A stretch of 64,000 nt of DNA from CAZUVM01 sp964623885 (GTDB lineage: Bacteria > Verrucomicrobiota > Verrucomicrobiia > Limisphaerales > UBA8199), in assembly GCA_964623885.1 (NCBI GenBank), contig CAZUVM010000227.1, forward strand, positions 65,384-129,383. The letters run 5' to 3'. This document shows positions 17,967 to 27,303 of this stretch, piece by piece. The notes beneath the pieces were generated by a model. It was not told where the DNA came from. It did not search any database and was given only the letters and a program-made list of their open reading frames with translations. Position 1 is the first letter of the stretch. Each line of letters opens with the position of its first letter. Both the position numbers and the translations under genes were made by a program.

Positions 17967-19343
17967 TTGAAGATTACAAACCTTAATCCCGACATCGATA
18001 TCGGCGCTTCCGCCTGGTTCGTCGAAATCGACGGCCATCGATTGCTGATGGATGCCGGGGTACACCCGAAGCGCGAGGGCCGCGCCGGCTTGCCGATGTT
18101 TGATCGCGTGAAGGAACAGGACCTCGACGCCGTCGCTATTTCTCACTGTCACCACGATCATGTCGGGGCGCTTCCGGTCGCGCTGCAATACTGGCCCCAG
18201 GCGCACGTGCTCATGAGCGAATTGAGCTATTTCCTCGCCGAACGGGTGCTGCACAATTCGGTAAACGTGATGACCCGGCAGCGCGACGAGTGCGGTATTC
18301 GTGAATATCCGCTCTTCACTCACGATCAGGTCGAAGACATCGAACCTCTGTTCCAGGGCTTCAAGTACAACCGCGAAATTGACTGGGCGGTGTTCCCCAA
18401 ATCTCGCGCCGGGTTTCTGTCGCCCACACTGGAATTCTACGACGCCGGTCACGCCCTCGGTTCCGCGGGTCTGATGGTGCGGGGGCAGCAGGAAACGCTC
18501 TTCTATACCGGCGACGTTTGTTTCCACAACCAAACCTTGCTCAAAGCCGCCAGATTTGAGGATGTGCGTGCCGGTGTCCTCCTGATGGAGACCACCCGCG
18601 GCGACCGATCGTTGCCGCCCGGATTCAACCGCGAATCCGAAATTCAGCGGCTGACCGACGCGATTGAGCGAGTGCTCGCTCGCAAAGGGTCCGTCCTCAT
18701 TCCAACGTTCGCTCTCGGTCGGACACAAGAGATCCTTGCGTTGCTTGCAATCCTCATGGCCGAAGGCAAGCTTCGACGTCAACCCATCTACATCGGTGGC
18801 CTGGGCCGGGTTTTCACCGAAATCTACGACCTCGAAGCCCACCGCACGCACCGGCAATACCCCAATCTTCAACTACACGAGGCGCTGAATCTGGTCGTGC
18901 TGGAAGCGGGCCAGGCCGAAACCATGCGGCTTACCGGCGGGCGCATTTTCGTCATCACCGCCGGAATGATGAGTGAAAACACCGCCGCCCACGATCTCGC
19001 ATTGCGCATGGCCGGCGATGAACGCCAAGCCATCTTTTTTGTGGGCTACACCGATCCTGACACGCCCGGTGGTCGGCTCCGTGCCGCCAAGCCCGGCGAG
19101 CCCTTCACGTTCAGCCCCAGCGGGGGACAGCTCACCCGTCGGTGCGAGTTGGAAGATTTCGACCTCACCGCCCACGCCAATCGTGAGGATCTCCTCGACT
19201 TCGTTGGCAAGGTCGAGCCGAACACCGTATTGTTAACCCACGGCGAGACCGAAGCTCGAAACTGGTTCGCCTCCCGGATTCACGACCGTTTTCCACGCAT
19301 CAAGGTCCTGCAACCCAAACCCGGCGAAACCGTCGAGGTCTAA
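17967..19343 (+). CDS. Beta-CASP metallo-beta-lactamase-fold ribonuclease
   Basis: A 458-residue protein of the CPSF73/RNase J superfamily, expected to cut or trim RNA. The metal-binding HxHxDH motif reads SHCHHDH (about residues 56-61). Later metal ligands appear in GHALGSAG and YTGD. The beta-CASP region includes PTFALGRTQEILALL, GMMSENTAAHDLALRMAGD and FVGYTDPDTPGGRL, and the C-terminus ends with a histidine motif THGETEARNWF. It begins with TTG at 17967, three bases after the DUF4412 stop, so translation may be coupled. The addB gene follows 51 bases later. The actual RNA substrate is unknown. Confidence 0.88.
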   Translation: MKITNLNPDIDIGASAWFVEIDGHRLLMDAGVHPKREGRAGLPMFDRVKEQDLDAVAISHCHHDHVGALPVALQYWPQAHVLMSELSYFLAERVLHNSVNVMTRQRDECGIREYPLFTHDQVEDIEPLFQGFKYNREIDWAVFPKSRAGFLSPTLEFYDAGHALGSAGLMVRGQQETLFYTGDVCFHNQTLLKAARFEDVRAGVLLMETTRGDRSLPPGFNRESEIQRLTDAIERVLARKGSVLIPTFALGRTQEILALLAILMAEGKLRRQPIYIGGLGRVFTEIYDLEAHRTHRQYPNLQLHEALNLVVLEAGQAETMRLTGGRIFVITAGMMSENTAAHDLALRMAGDERQAIFFVGYTDPDTPGGRLRAAKPGEPFTFSPSGGQLTRRCELEDFDLTAHANREDLLDFVGKVEPNTVLLTHGETEARNWFASRIHDRFPRIKVLQPKPGETVEV

Positions 19344-19394
19344 GCTGACGCTCAGGCTTGCGCCGCAGCTGATCGCTGCGCCACAATTCAACCC

Positions 19395-22300
19395 GTGCAG
19401 ATCCGGTTTCTTTTAGGACCCGCCGGGAGCGGCAAAACCTATCGCTGCCTCGCTGAAGTGCGGGAGGCGTTGACCGCAACTCCGCAAGGTCCGCCTTTGC
19501 TTTTTATCGCTCCGAAGCAGGCGACTTATCAATTGGAACGGCAGCTCCTGGCTGAATCTTCCATTGCCGGATACACCCGGCTGCGGATCTTTTCGTTCGA
19601 GCGCCTGGCCCATTTCGTTTTTCAACAGGCCGGCCGGCTGCTACCCCAAATGCTCGACGAACAAGGCCGCGTCATGGTGTTGCGCGGGTTGCTTTCGAGG
19701 AAGGTCGCCCAGTTAAAGCTCTTTCGGGCCAGCGCGCGGCTGACCGGCTTCGCCCAGGAACTGAGCCAGGTCCTTAGCGAACTGCAACGCGATCAGCTTT
19801 CTCCAGAAACGCTCCGCGACCTGGCCCGCCGCGTGGTCCAACCCCAACCATTGGTGCTGAAGCTGGAAGATCTCGCTGCGCTCCTGCAGGACTATCTGGA
19901 TTGGCTCAAAGGCCATCAATTGCAAGACGTCGATACTCTCCTGAGCTCCGCCGCTGCCGTCCTGCGCGACCTTCCCAGGGACGCCAGACCGGCCTTGGGC
20001 AGTTCCTGCTCGCTCTGGCTGGACGGTTTTGCCGAATTCTCCCGCCAGGAACTCGACCTGCTTGCCGCGCTAATGCCTTCCTGTGACCGCGCGACCCTGG
20101 CGTTTTGCCTCGATTGTGCCGCGTCGGCGAAATATTCCTGGCTGTCGAGCTGGTCGGTAATTCAACAGACATTCGAGTCTTGCCGCGATCGTCTCGCCGC
20201 CGTTCCCGGCGCCGAGTTGATCACGGAAGTGTTGCCCAGGCAGCCCCAACAGAATCGGTTCGCCGCCAATCCTATTCTAGAGCACCTCGAGCAATTCTGG
20301 GCCGATCCGACACCGTATGCTGCCCCTCAATCAAAAATCGAAAATAAAACATCAAAAGTTGAAAACCATCTTCGCCTCGCCATATGCGTGGATGCCGAGA
20401 ACGAAGCAGTTCTGGCGGGGCGCGAAATCCTCCGGCACGTGCGCGCCGGCGGGCGGTACCGGGAAACCGCGGTGCTGGTGCGCAGACTGGAGCGCTATCA
20501 GCAGGTGTTGCAGCGTGTTTTCGCCCGATACGAAATCCCCTGTTTTGTGGACCACCGCGAATCCGTTGCGCATCACCCCTTGGCCGAGTTGACCCGCAGC
20601 GCGCTGCGGACCGTTGCCTTCGGCTGGCAACTCGAGGACTGGTTCGCGGCGCTCAAGACCGGCCTGGCGCCGGTTGCCGAAGAGGAGATCGATCGGCTCG
20701 AAAACGAAGCGTTGGCGCGCGGCTGGCGAGGGGCCATATGGCTCAAGCCGCTGGTCTTGCCTGGCGGGCCGGAGCAAAACCGCTGGCTTGCCGATCTTCA
20801 GCATCGTGTGGTGCCGCCGTTCCATCGGTTGGCACTGAGTATCGACCGGCAGCAGCCGACCGGCACTCAGTTGGCCAAGGCTTTGCGCGAGTTCTGGAAT
20901 GATCTTGGGGTGGAAGAGCGGCTTGAAAAGTGGGCAAATGCCGAGCTTTCTCATCATGAGTTCCGCCGGCCGGCTTCGGTGCATATGACGGTTTGGGATG
21001 AGATGAATGCCTGGCTCGAAAACCTCGACCGGGCTTTCCCGGTAGAACGGCTGCCCCTTCGTGAGTGGCTGCCCATCCTCGAAGCCGGCCTGGGTGGTCT
21101 CAGCGTGGGCGTGATTCCGCCGGCGCTCGATCAAGTGCTCATTGGTGCCATCGACCGATCCCGTAATCCCGACCTCAAGCTGGTTGTGGTCCTCGGCCTC
21201 AACGAAGGCGTTTTCCCGGCACACCCGCGCGGCCCGATCCTGTTGACCGAAGCCGACCGGCTGATCCTCGAGAAGCACGGGGCGCTCATGGGCACCGGTG
21301 CGCGGCATCAACTGGGGCGCGAGCGTTTTTTTGCGTACATCGCCTGCACTCGCGCGCGCGATCGCCTGGTTCTGTCCTGCAGCCAGCGCTCGGCACAAGG
21401 CGCTCCCTTGAACCCTTCGCCATTTTTTGCGCGCATCCAGGAACTGTTCCCTGCCCTGCCCGTCGAAACCGTTTCGCGGTGTGTCGCACTGGAGGATGCC
21501 GAGCACGTCAGCGACCTCATCGCGCCATTGTTGAAATCAGAAAAAGGCGCCCCGCCGTCATTCCGCTCCCTGCCACAGGTTGCGGCGGTCCTCGAAACGT
21601 TGAGCCGCTTTCAACAGCCTGGTGACGCACCAGATATCCTTTCCTCTGAATGGGCGGCCCGGCTGCACGGCCCTGCCCTTAAAACCTCTGTGAGCCGCCT
21701 CGAACAATTTGCCGCGTGCCCGTTCAAGTTCTTCGTCCATTCGGGTCTTCGGGCCGAAGAACGGAAGCTCTTTGAGCTGGATCGCAAAGAGCAAGGCTCT
21801 TTCCAGCACGAGGTGCTCGCCTTGTTCCATGAGCAATTGGATATAGAAGCCAAACACTGGCGCGACCTCACGCCCGGGGAGGCTCGCGACCGGATCGGCG
21901 CGATTGCCCGCAGCCTGGTTGCCGGATACCGCGATGGTCTGCTGCAGGCCAGCGACCAAACCCGGTTTCTCGCTTCGAGCCTGACCGAATCACTGCAGGA
22001 CTTTGTCGCCACGCTCGTGGACTGGATGCGCAGCCAGTATCGCTTTGACCCCGTGGCTGTGGAATTGCCCTATGGCAGCAATGATGCCGCGCCGGCCTGG
22101 ACCATCGACCTCGGCCAGGGCCGGTTAGTCGAACTGCATGGCCGTATCGACCGTGTAGATCTCTGTCCGGTGCCTGGTGCCGACGCAGCCCTTTGCGTGG
22201 TGGTCGATTACAAATCCAGCCGCAAGCAACTCGACCCGGTCCTGCTCGCTCACGGGCTGCAGTTGCAATTGCTGGCCTATCTTAGCGTGCTGCGCCGATG

Positions 22301-22835
22301 GCCGGAGCCGCGCCGGCTGTTCGGTGTCCCGCGTCTGGTTCCCGTTGGCGTCTTTTATGTCAACCTCCAGGGGCGTCCGCCCCGCGAAGCCAATCGCCGG
22401 CTTGCGCTCGCGGACCCGGAGCAGGCGCGCAAGCTCGCCTGCCGGCACTCTGGGCGGTTCGACCTGAGCGCACTGCGCCAGCTCGACGCCCGACCTGACG
22501 CTCAGGAGGGCGACCAGTTCAATTACCGCCTCACCCAGGACGGCCAGATCTACAAAAATTCAGCCGAGGCGATGGGCACCGCTGACTTCTTGGCCCTCCT
22601 CGATTCCGTCGAAACCAGTCTTAAGCAAATGGGCCGCCGCATTTTTGCCGGCGACACTGAAGTTTCCCCCTTTCGTAAAAGCACGATTATCGCCTGCGAC
22701 CAATGCGAGTACCAGGCCATCTGCCGCATCGATCCCTGGACCCACCGTTATCGCGTCCTGCGACTCCCCGAGTTTGAACGGAGCGCGTCTGCGCCAGCTG
22801 TAACGCGCGTCGAATCTCAGCTCACCCTTTTGTAA
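19395..22835 (+). CDS. addB: AddB-like helicase-nuclease subunit (PD-(D/E)XK, Fe-S)
   Basis: A 1146-residue protein with the AddB layout. Walker A is GPAGSGKT at about residues 8-15. GLNEGVFPAHPRGPILLTEADR (about 605-625) and RERFFAYIACTRARDRLVL (about 640-660) are typical UvrD-type late motifs of AddB. The C-terminal nuclease has GRIDRVD and VVDYKSSRK (about 916-945). Cysteines in FAACPFKFF (about 774) and IACDQCEYQAIC (about 1103-1113) fit the Fe-S cluster that holds the AddB nuclease. It should process double-strand breaks together with AddA. The start is GTG. No addA is seen beside it; the next gene is on the other strand. Confidence 0.87.
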   Translation: MQIRFLLGPAGSGKTYRCLAEVREALTATPQGPPLLFIAPKQATYQLERQLLAESSIAGYTRLRIFSFERLAHFVFQQAGRLLPQMLDEQGRVMVLRGLLSRKVAQLKLFRASARLTGFAQELSQVLSELQRDQLSPETLRDLARRVVQPQPLVLKLEDLAALLQDYLDWLKGHQLQDVDTLLSSAAAVLRDLPRDARPALGSSCSLWLDGFAEFSRQELDLLAALMPSCDRATLAFCLDCAASAKYSWLSSWSVIQQTFESCRDRLAAVPGAELITEVLPRQPQQNRFAANPILEHLEQFWADPTPYAAPQSKIENKTSKVENHLRLAICVDAENEAVLAGREILRHVRAGGRYRETAVLVRRLERYQQVLQRVFARYEIPCFVDHRESVAHHPLAELTRSALRTVAFGWQLEDWFAALKTGLAPVAEEEIDRLENEALARGWRGAIWLKPLVLPGGPEQNRWLADLQHRVVPPFHRLALSIDRQQPTGTQLAKALREFWNDLGVEERLEKWANAELSHHEFRRPASVHMTVWDEMNAWLENLDRAFPVERLPLREWLPILEAGLGGLSVGVIPPALDQVLIGAIDRSRNPDLKLVVVLGLNEGVFPAHPRGPILLTEADRLILEKHGALMGTGARHQLGRERFFAYIACTRARDRLVLSCSQRSAQGAPLNPSPFFARIQELFPALPVETVSRCVALEDAEHVSDLIAPLLKSEKGAPPSFRSLPQVAAVLETLSRFQQPGDAPDILSSEWAARLHGPALKTSVSRLEQFAACPFKFFVHSGLRAEERKLFELDRKEQGSFQHEVLALFHEQLDIEAKHWRDLTPGEARDRIGAIARSLVAGYRDGLLQASDQTRFLASSLTESLQDFVATLVDWMRSQYRFDPVAVELPYGSNDAAPAWTIDLGQGRLVELHGRIDRVDLCPVPGADAALCVVVDYKSSRKQLDPVLLAHGLQLQLLAYLSVLRRWPEPRRLFGVPRLVPVGVFYVNLQGRPPREANRRLALADPEQARKLACRHSGRFDLSALRQLDARPDAQEGDQFNYRLTQDGQIYKNSAEAMGTADFLALLDSVETSLKQMGRRIFAGDTEVSPFRKSTIIACDQCEYQAICRIDPWTHRYRVLRLPEFERSASAPAVTRVESQLTLL

Positions 22836-22841
22836 CCCCAG

Positions 22842-24008
22842 TCACACCCGCAGGAATATCTTGCGCTGAAACAGAAACCGGCAAATTAGAAACGAAAAGC
22901 AAAGCGCCAGCAGCGCGGTGACCAGGTCGCCCATGCCGCGATGCATATTCTCCAGCCCGGAGTGGATTTCGCCGCCGACGAAGCACTTGGCGATCTCATC
23001 CAGTTTCACGAAGCGGACGATCAGATAGATGGTAATTGAGTTCATCCCGATCCAGACAAATGGCCGGCACCAGTCGCGATGGTTCTTGATGTCGATCACG
23101 TAGTAGAATAACGCGAGCAACAGCGAACTAATGCCGCCGGTGAAAAGAACAAACGATGACGTCCAAATCTTTTTGATGATTGGGAATTGAAGATGCCAAA
23201 GGAGGCCGGCTGCAACGCCGGCGCAGCCCCACGCAGCCAGCAGCCGAACCTTTCGACCAAGTTCCACGGCGGGATTCTTGAGCAGCAGGCCCGCGAATAC
23301 TCCCAGCAAGCAGGTAGCAATGGCCGGTAGTGTGCTCAGCAGGCCCTCCGGATCATGGTCCCCATCCCACTTGCGAAGCGGCAGGTACATTTTGTCGACC
23401 CAGTTGGTGAGATTATGGCCTTCGGCAAAGTCGCCGGCTCCGAAACCCGGCACCGGGATGAAAACCAGCATCAGCCAATAACCAACCAGCAACGAAACCG
23501 TGAGCGCGAGGAGCTTGCGCGGGCTGAGCCATACAAACGCCAGACCCGCGCCGCAATAGCCTAGCGCCAGGCGCTGGAGCACACCCAGCAACCGGATATG
23601 CTGGACGCCTTCTCCGATGCCCTCGTAATACAGCACGCCAAGAATGAAGAGAATCAGACTGCGCTTGAGAATCTTGCCGGAGGCCGCGTTCTTACCTTCC
23701 ATCGCAATCGACTTCGAAATGGAAAAGACCAGCGAGGTGCCAATGATAAACGCGAACAGCGGGAAAATCAGATCGTAAAAGTGAAACCCGGCCCAGGGCG
23801 CGTGCTGCAGCCTGTCATTCAGGCTCGGCGACATCGGAAACATTTTCGACAGCGCTTCAAACACCTCCTCCATGCCGACGATGAAGAACATATCCATGCC
23901 TCTCAAGGCGTCGATGGACATGATTCGTTGCAGGGAGGTCGGCGCGCCAACACCTGAACTTGGGGGCATTACGGCAGTCTGTTCAGTCGTGGAGCCAATT
24001 GAGGACAT
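22842..24008 (-). CDS. NagX-like membrane acyltransferase (DUF5009/DUF1624, heparan-alpha-glucosaminide N-acetyltransferase-like)
   Basis: A 388-residue polytopic membrane protein with about ten hydrophobic helices. The N-terminus has the hallmark MSIDALRGMDMFFIVGMEEVFEAL, then HAPWAGFHFYDLIFPLFAFIIGTSLVFS and RSLILFILGVLYYEG, as in bacterial homologues of heparan-alpha-glucosaminide N-acetyltransferase. The likely role is transmembrane acetylation of amino sugars or glycans. The open frame reaches 24158, but that extension (RNPKFEIRRPKEGRNPSSEK...) is translated repeat DNA, so I start at the ATG at 24008. It lies downstream of the cyclophilin gene on the same strand, separated by that repeat. 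Confidence 0.83.
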   Translation of the reverse strand: MSSIGSTTEQTAVMPPSSGVGAPTSLQRIMSIDALRGMDMFFIVGMEEVFEALSKMFPMSPSLNDRLQHAPWAGFHFYDLIFPLFAFIIGTSLVFSISKSIAMEGKNAASGKILKRSLILFILGVLYYEGIGEGVQHIRLLGVLQRLALGYCGAGLAFVWLSPRKLLALTVSLLVGYWLMLVFIPVPGFGAGDFAEGHNLTNWVDKMYLPLRKWDGDHDPEGLLSTLPAIATCLLGVFAGLLLKNPAVELGRKVRLLAAWGCAGVAAGLLWHLQFPIIKKIWTSSFVLFTGGISSLLLALFYYVIDIKNHRDWCRPFVWIGMNSITIYLIVRFVKLDEIAKCFVGGEIHSGLENMHRGMGDLVTALLALCFSFLICRFLFQRKIFLRV

Positions 24009-24068
24009 AGCTGGATGTTGCCTTCTCCGAACATGAATTACAAGCCCGTCGGGCTCGGCTTGTTTTTC

Positions 24069-24123
24069 GGAACTCGGATTTCGGCCTTCTTTCGGCCTTC
24101 GGATTTCGAACTTCGGATTTCTT
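24069..24123 (-). repeat. Short degenerate tandem repeat (GAAATCCGAA type)
   Basis: On the minus strand this stretch is built from near-copies of a 7- to 10-base word: GAAATCCGAA, GTTCGAAATCCGAA, GGCCGAAAGAAGGCCGAAATCCGA. It begins right after the cyclophilin stop codon. Its translation gives the pattern KFEIRRPKEGRNPSSEK, which I recall as a recurrent false N-terminus in gene models from Verrucomicrobia and Planctomycetes. Confidence 0.7.
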
Positions 24124-25044
24124 CTAGCGCACCGGGATTGGCACGTTGCTGATTTCAATGCGACCGGCCTGGACTTGGAACCAGGGTTCCGCGCGGTTGC
24201 GGCGCGATTCGATCAAGCGCTGGAAAGTCGGCGTGTCGGTCCGCAGAACTTCCAGGGCGGTGCGCTCGGATACCGGGACGTCCGCGGCAACGCGAATCGC
24301 CTTGATGGGCACACACTGCTCGGGCTTTTCGTAGAAACCCATCGGCCCCGTGCCGCGCGGCAAAGCGGACAGCAACTCCATGCCCCGGACCACACGGCCA
24401 AGTAGCGTTACGTTACGATCCAGGTGGCGCGGGGCCTGGCCGATGACGACATACAGCTCTGTTCCGCCGGCACTGTCGGGCGGATCGTCGCGCCCGGCCC
24501 CCATCATACCGTAAGAATGTACGAGCCACATTTTGCCGCTGTGCTTGTCGCGCGCGACGGGAAAGCCCTCGGAGAACCCGACCTCGGGCGCATAAACGTC
24601 GCCGTCAGGCAATCGTGTGAAGGGCAGCTTCGAGTCGAGCGCACGCTCAAATTCGGCGGGCAGAGTGCGCTGCGCGTGCTCAATTTTGTGAGTTGTCTGG
24701 TGTCTACCTGCGTTGGGGTCGGCCCATTGGGCGACGTAATTGTCCTGGACGCGAACGATGGCCAGGGCGTCGTAATAATGTTCGCGCGCCAGCGCTTTGA
24801 CATTGGCCACGTGCCGCGGAGCAAAGTCGGGGGCCAGTTCAATGACAACGCGGCCGGCGGCAAGTTCCAGGTAGAGCGTTTTCTCGGGGTCGAGTGGGCG
24901 CCAGTCGCTGGGTTGGGAGGCAGCGAGCACTTCGGCCATGGTTTGGCCTTTGCGGGCGGTGTGGTCAGCCGCGTAGTCCGAGCCGTAAGCGAACAGAAGC
25001 AGTGCTGCCGTGCTCAAGCCAAGAAAAGGGGCGGTGGGCTTCAT
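24124..25044 (-). CDS. Exported cyclophilin-type peptidyl-prolyl isomerase
   Basis: A 306-residue protein with an N-terminal hydrophobic segment (MKPTAPFLGLSTAALLLFAYG) followed by a cyclophilin-like domain. Recognisable parts are VVIELAPDFAPRHVANVKALAREHYYDALAIVRVQDNYVAQWAD, GFSEGFPVARD, MVHSYGMMGAGRDDPPDSAGGTELYVVIG-type text and LDRNVTLLGRVVRGMELL. The domain is longer and more divergent than classical PpiA, with an extra C-terminal stretch of about 60 residues (TALEVLRTDTPTFQRLIESRR). It should act outside the cytoplasm on folding proteins. The tandem repeat follows immediately after the stop codon. Confidence 0.82.
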   Translation of the reverse strand: MKPTAPFLGLSTAALLLFAYGSDYAADHTARKGQTMAEVLAASQPSDWRPLDPEKTLYLELAAGRVVIELAPDFAPRHVANVKALAREHYYDALAIVRVQDNYVAQWADPNAGRHQTTHKIEHAQRTLPAEFERALDSKLPFTRLPDGDVYAPEVGFSEGFPVARDKHSGKMWLVHSYGMMGAGRDDPPDSAGGTELYVVIGQAPRHLDRNVTLLGRVVRGMELLSALPRGTGPMGFYEKPEQCVPIKAIRVAADVPVSERTALEVLRTDTPTFQRLIESRRNRAEPWFQVQAGRIEISNVPIPVR

Positions 25045-25130
25045 AATGTATGGGGTGCGCGAAGCTTAGCATAAACTCAAGCGCGTTTCCAGAGGAGGTG
25101 TCCCCACGGATCCTCAATGGTCGGATAAAG

Positions 25131-25244
25131 AAAACCTTCGCGTCTTCGCGTCTTGGCGTGGAAACAACTATTGCCACCGAACATAAATCGTTGGTTCAGC
25201 AACAACGTCAGCATCACGCTAAGCCGCCACGACGTAAAGGTTTT
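25131..25244. repeat. Imperfect inverted-repeat element, family A
   Basis: The 30-base arm 25131-25160 (AAAACCTTCGCGTCTTCGCG...) matches the reverse complement of 25215-25244 at 24 of 30 positions. The arm contains a tandem CGCGTCTT word. It fills most of the 247-base gap between the cyclophilin and sulfatase genes, which both run on the minus strand and have their start and stop ends here. Confidence 0.65.
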
Positions 25245-25291
25245 GCGCAATCAGGGTTTATAGCCTGATGGCTATGCCTTGTTCGCCCGAA

Positions 25292-27241
25292 TCACTCCGT
25301 TGTCACTTTCAGATTGGAGATGGTTCCGTGAAAGTGCGCCTTGCCATCATAATCGCCCACCGGCCGGCCGTTATCGAAGCCGACGCAGAAATCCTCATGC
25401 GGTTGGGCTGGAATGACGCCGGCGGCTTTGCCGTGAGCTACGTTCTTCCCATCCACCGCAAGGCTTAGCGTGCCATCGCGATCCAGCCGTGCCTCAACGC
25501 GGAAACGGCCGCCCGGCTTTTCCGGCGCGGAGATGGAACTAACATCGCCTGCCACACGCACCGTAAAGACCGGCTTACCCGCGTGCAGGTGGAGCGCATA
25601 TCCGTTGAGACTGCCGCCTTGCGCCACGATTACGCCTTCGGGTGATTCGGATTGCACTTCAGCGGAAATGGTCAACGGCTTGCCGCCAATCTGCGGCGCT
25701 TCACCCTGGCCGAGGACGTCGCCTATCGCGAGTTTGTCCAGTTCGTTCAAATCGTAATGAGCCGCCAGTTCGTCGGGCGTGGGCGCCTGACCGGACAGCC
25801 AAAGGCCTACAGGGTGGGCCACGCGGCCCGGCGGACGCACCCCGGGCCCCAGTTTCGTGAGTCCAAGATCCGCATCCATCTCGGCGACCATCCCTTGCAG
25901 CTCCTTCACTACTTCCGGATGTTGCGCTGCGACGTCATGCCGCTCGCCGATGTCTGAATCGAGGTCGTAGAGGGTCTGCGTGAACTCGGACTTTGGTGGC
26001 GCCGGTTTGCCCAATCCTTCGCTTTGCGGCGCGACGGCCAGTTTCCAGGGACCGGATCGCACGGCCTGCAGGGCGTTGGCCGAAAAATAAAAATGCGACT
26101 TGTGCGGTGACGTTTTGGTGCGCCCCAACAACAATGGCGAGAGATCCCTGCCATCGATTTTATTAGCGGTCGGCAATTTGCCGCCAGCCAGGCTTACGAA
26201 CGTCGGCAAGAAATCGAAATTGGCAGCGACCGCGTCACTGCTGCTGCCGGCGGAGATTTTGCCGGGCCACCAGGCGATGGTGGGTTCGCGCACTCCCCCT
26301 TCAAATGTGCCACCCTTACCGCCGCGCAACGGGCCGGCCGTGCCCGCATTGGTGCCCTGTATCAGCCAGGGTCCGTTGTCGCTGGTAAACACCACGAGCG
26401 TGCGTTCCGCGAGGCCGAGCTCGCGCACGGTATCGAGCACCTGGCCAACGCTCCAATCCACTTCTTCCACCCAATCGTTGTAAATGCCGTACGGGGAGCG
26501 GCCGCGGAACTTGTCACCGGGATGAATCGGCACGTGCACGGCCGTGTGCGGCAGGTACAGCAAGAACGGCGTGTCCTTGTGAGCACGCACGAATTTCACT
26601 GCTTCAACAGTGTATCGCCCGGTCAGCCGGTTCTGGCCTTCGGGCGTTACGGTCTCGGCAACCTTGTCGTTTTCAACGAGCGGGAGCGGAGGACGGCGCT
26701 GACGCCACGCTTTTTTCAAATCAGTCGGGCCACCCATGTCATTCGAGTAAGGGAGCCCGAAATAACTATCGAACCCATGATGCGTCGGCAGAAACTCAGG
26801 CGCATCTCCCACATGCCATTTGCCGATGGCGATGGTGGCGTAGCCCTGCGCTTTGAGCAGTTCGGCGATTGTGTGCTCGCGCGTGCTCAGCCCAATCGGC
26901 GCGGCCGGCGACAGCACGTTGGGCAGTGAAACGCGTTTGGCGTAGCAGCCGGTTAGGATTTGCGCCCGGGAAGGCGTGCAAACCGGTGCGCCGTAGAAGC
27001 TGGTAAGCCGCATGCCTTCGTGCGCCAGGCGATCGAGGTTTGGCGTCCGGTTTTTGGTCGACCCAAACGGCCCGATGTCGCCGTAGCCCATATCGTCGGC
27101 CAGGATGAGGATGAAATTGGGTTTGGCCGGCGCGGCCGCTGCCACGGCCTGCGATGCCGCCATACAGAGGACAGCACACGCCGCCAAGACGCCTGCCATT
27201 GCCGCTCTGGAAAACGATTTGAGTCGCTCTGGCCGGTGCAT
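25292..27241 (-). CDS. Type I sulfatase (arylsulfatase family), exported
   Basis: This enzyme should hydrolyse sulfate esters, in this setting probably on sulfated glycans. An N-terminal hydrophobic signal (SRAAMAGVLAACAVLCMAASQAVAAAA) precedes the sulfatase start PNFILILADDMGYGDIGPFG. The formylglycine site is the Cys in APVCTPSRAQILTG (about residue 88), followed by GKWHVGDAPEFLPTHHGFDSYFG and the metal residues in VFTSDNGPW. After the catalytic domain there is about 110 residues (ISAEVQSESPEGVIVAQGG to GTISNLKVTTE) like a LamG/jelly-roll domain. I start at the ATG at 27241, with AGGGTGG about 6 bases upstream; a GTG at 27250 is also in frame. No sulfatase-modifying enzyme is visible nearby. 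Confidence 0.92.
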   Translation of the reverse strand: MHRPERLKSFSRAAMAGVLAACAVLCMAASQAVAAAAPAKPNFILILADDMGYGDIGPFGSTKNRTPNLDRLAHEGMRLTSFYGAPVCTPSRAQILTGCYAKRVSLPNVLSPAAPIGLSTREHTIAELLKAQGYATIAIGKWHVGDAPEFLPTHHGFDSYFGLPYSNDMGGPTDLKKAWRQRRPPLPLVENDKVAETVTPEGQNRLTGRYTVEAVKFVRAHKDTPFLLYLPHTAVHVPIHPGDKFRGRSPYGIYNDWVEEVDWSVGQVLDTVRELGLAERTLVVFTSDNGPWLIQGTNAGTAGPLRGGKGGTFEGGVREPTIAWWPGKISAGSSSDAVAANFDFLPTFVSLAGGKLPTANKIDGRDLSPLLLGRTKTSPHKSHFYFSANALQAVRSGPWKLAVAPQSEGLGKPAPPKSEFTQTLYDLDSDIGERHDVAAQHPEVVKELQGMVAEMDADLGLTKLGPGVRPPGRVAHPVGLWLSGQAPTPDELAAHYDLNELDKLAIGDVLGQGEAPQIGGKPLTISAEVQSESPEGVIVAQGGSLNGYALHLHAGKPVFTVRVAGDVSSISAPEKPGGRFRVEARLDRDGTLSLAVDGKNVAHGKAAGVIPAQPHEDFCVGFDNGRPVGDYDGKAHFHGTISNLKVTTE

Positions 27242-27267
27242 GGCGTCCACCCTACTACGCCGGCCAA

Positions 27268-27300
27268 CCGATTAACAGGAGCAAACAGAGAAAACAGAGG
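27268..27300 (+). repeat. 33-base direct repeat, copy 1 (family B)
   Basis: This 33-base sequence (CCGATTAACAGGAGCAAAC..., ending AAAACAGAGG) recurs perfectly at 27837-27869. The two copies flank the broken GxxExxY gene. Copy 1 lies about 27 bases upstream of the sulfatase start. Confidence 0.85.
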
Positions 27301-27303
27301 AAA

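Noticed and set aside
17967..22835. A defence system formed by DUF4412, beta-CASP nuclease and AddB genes
   Set aside because: AddB and beta-CASP nucleases are ordinary cell functions and DUF4412 is exported; nothing besides proximity links them.
24009..24158. N-terminal extension of the NagX-like protein
   Set aside because: It is a translation of the GAAATCCGAA tandem tract and overlaps the cyclophilin gene end.
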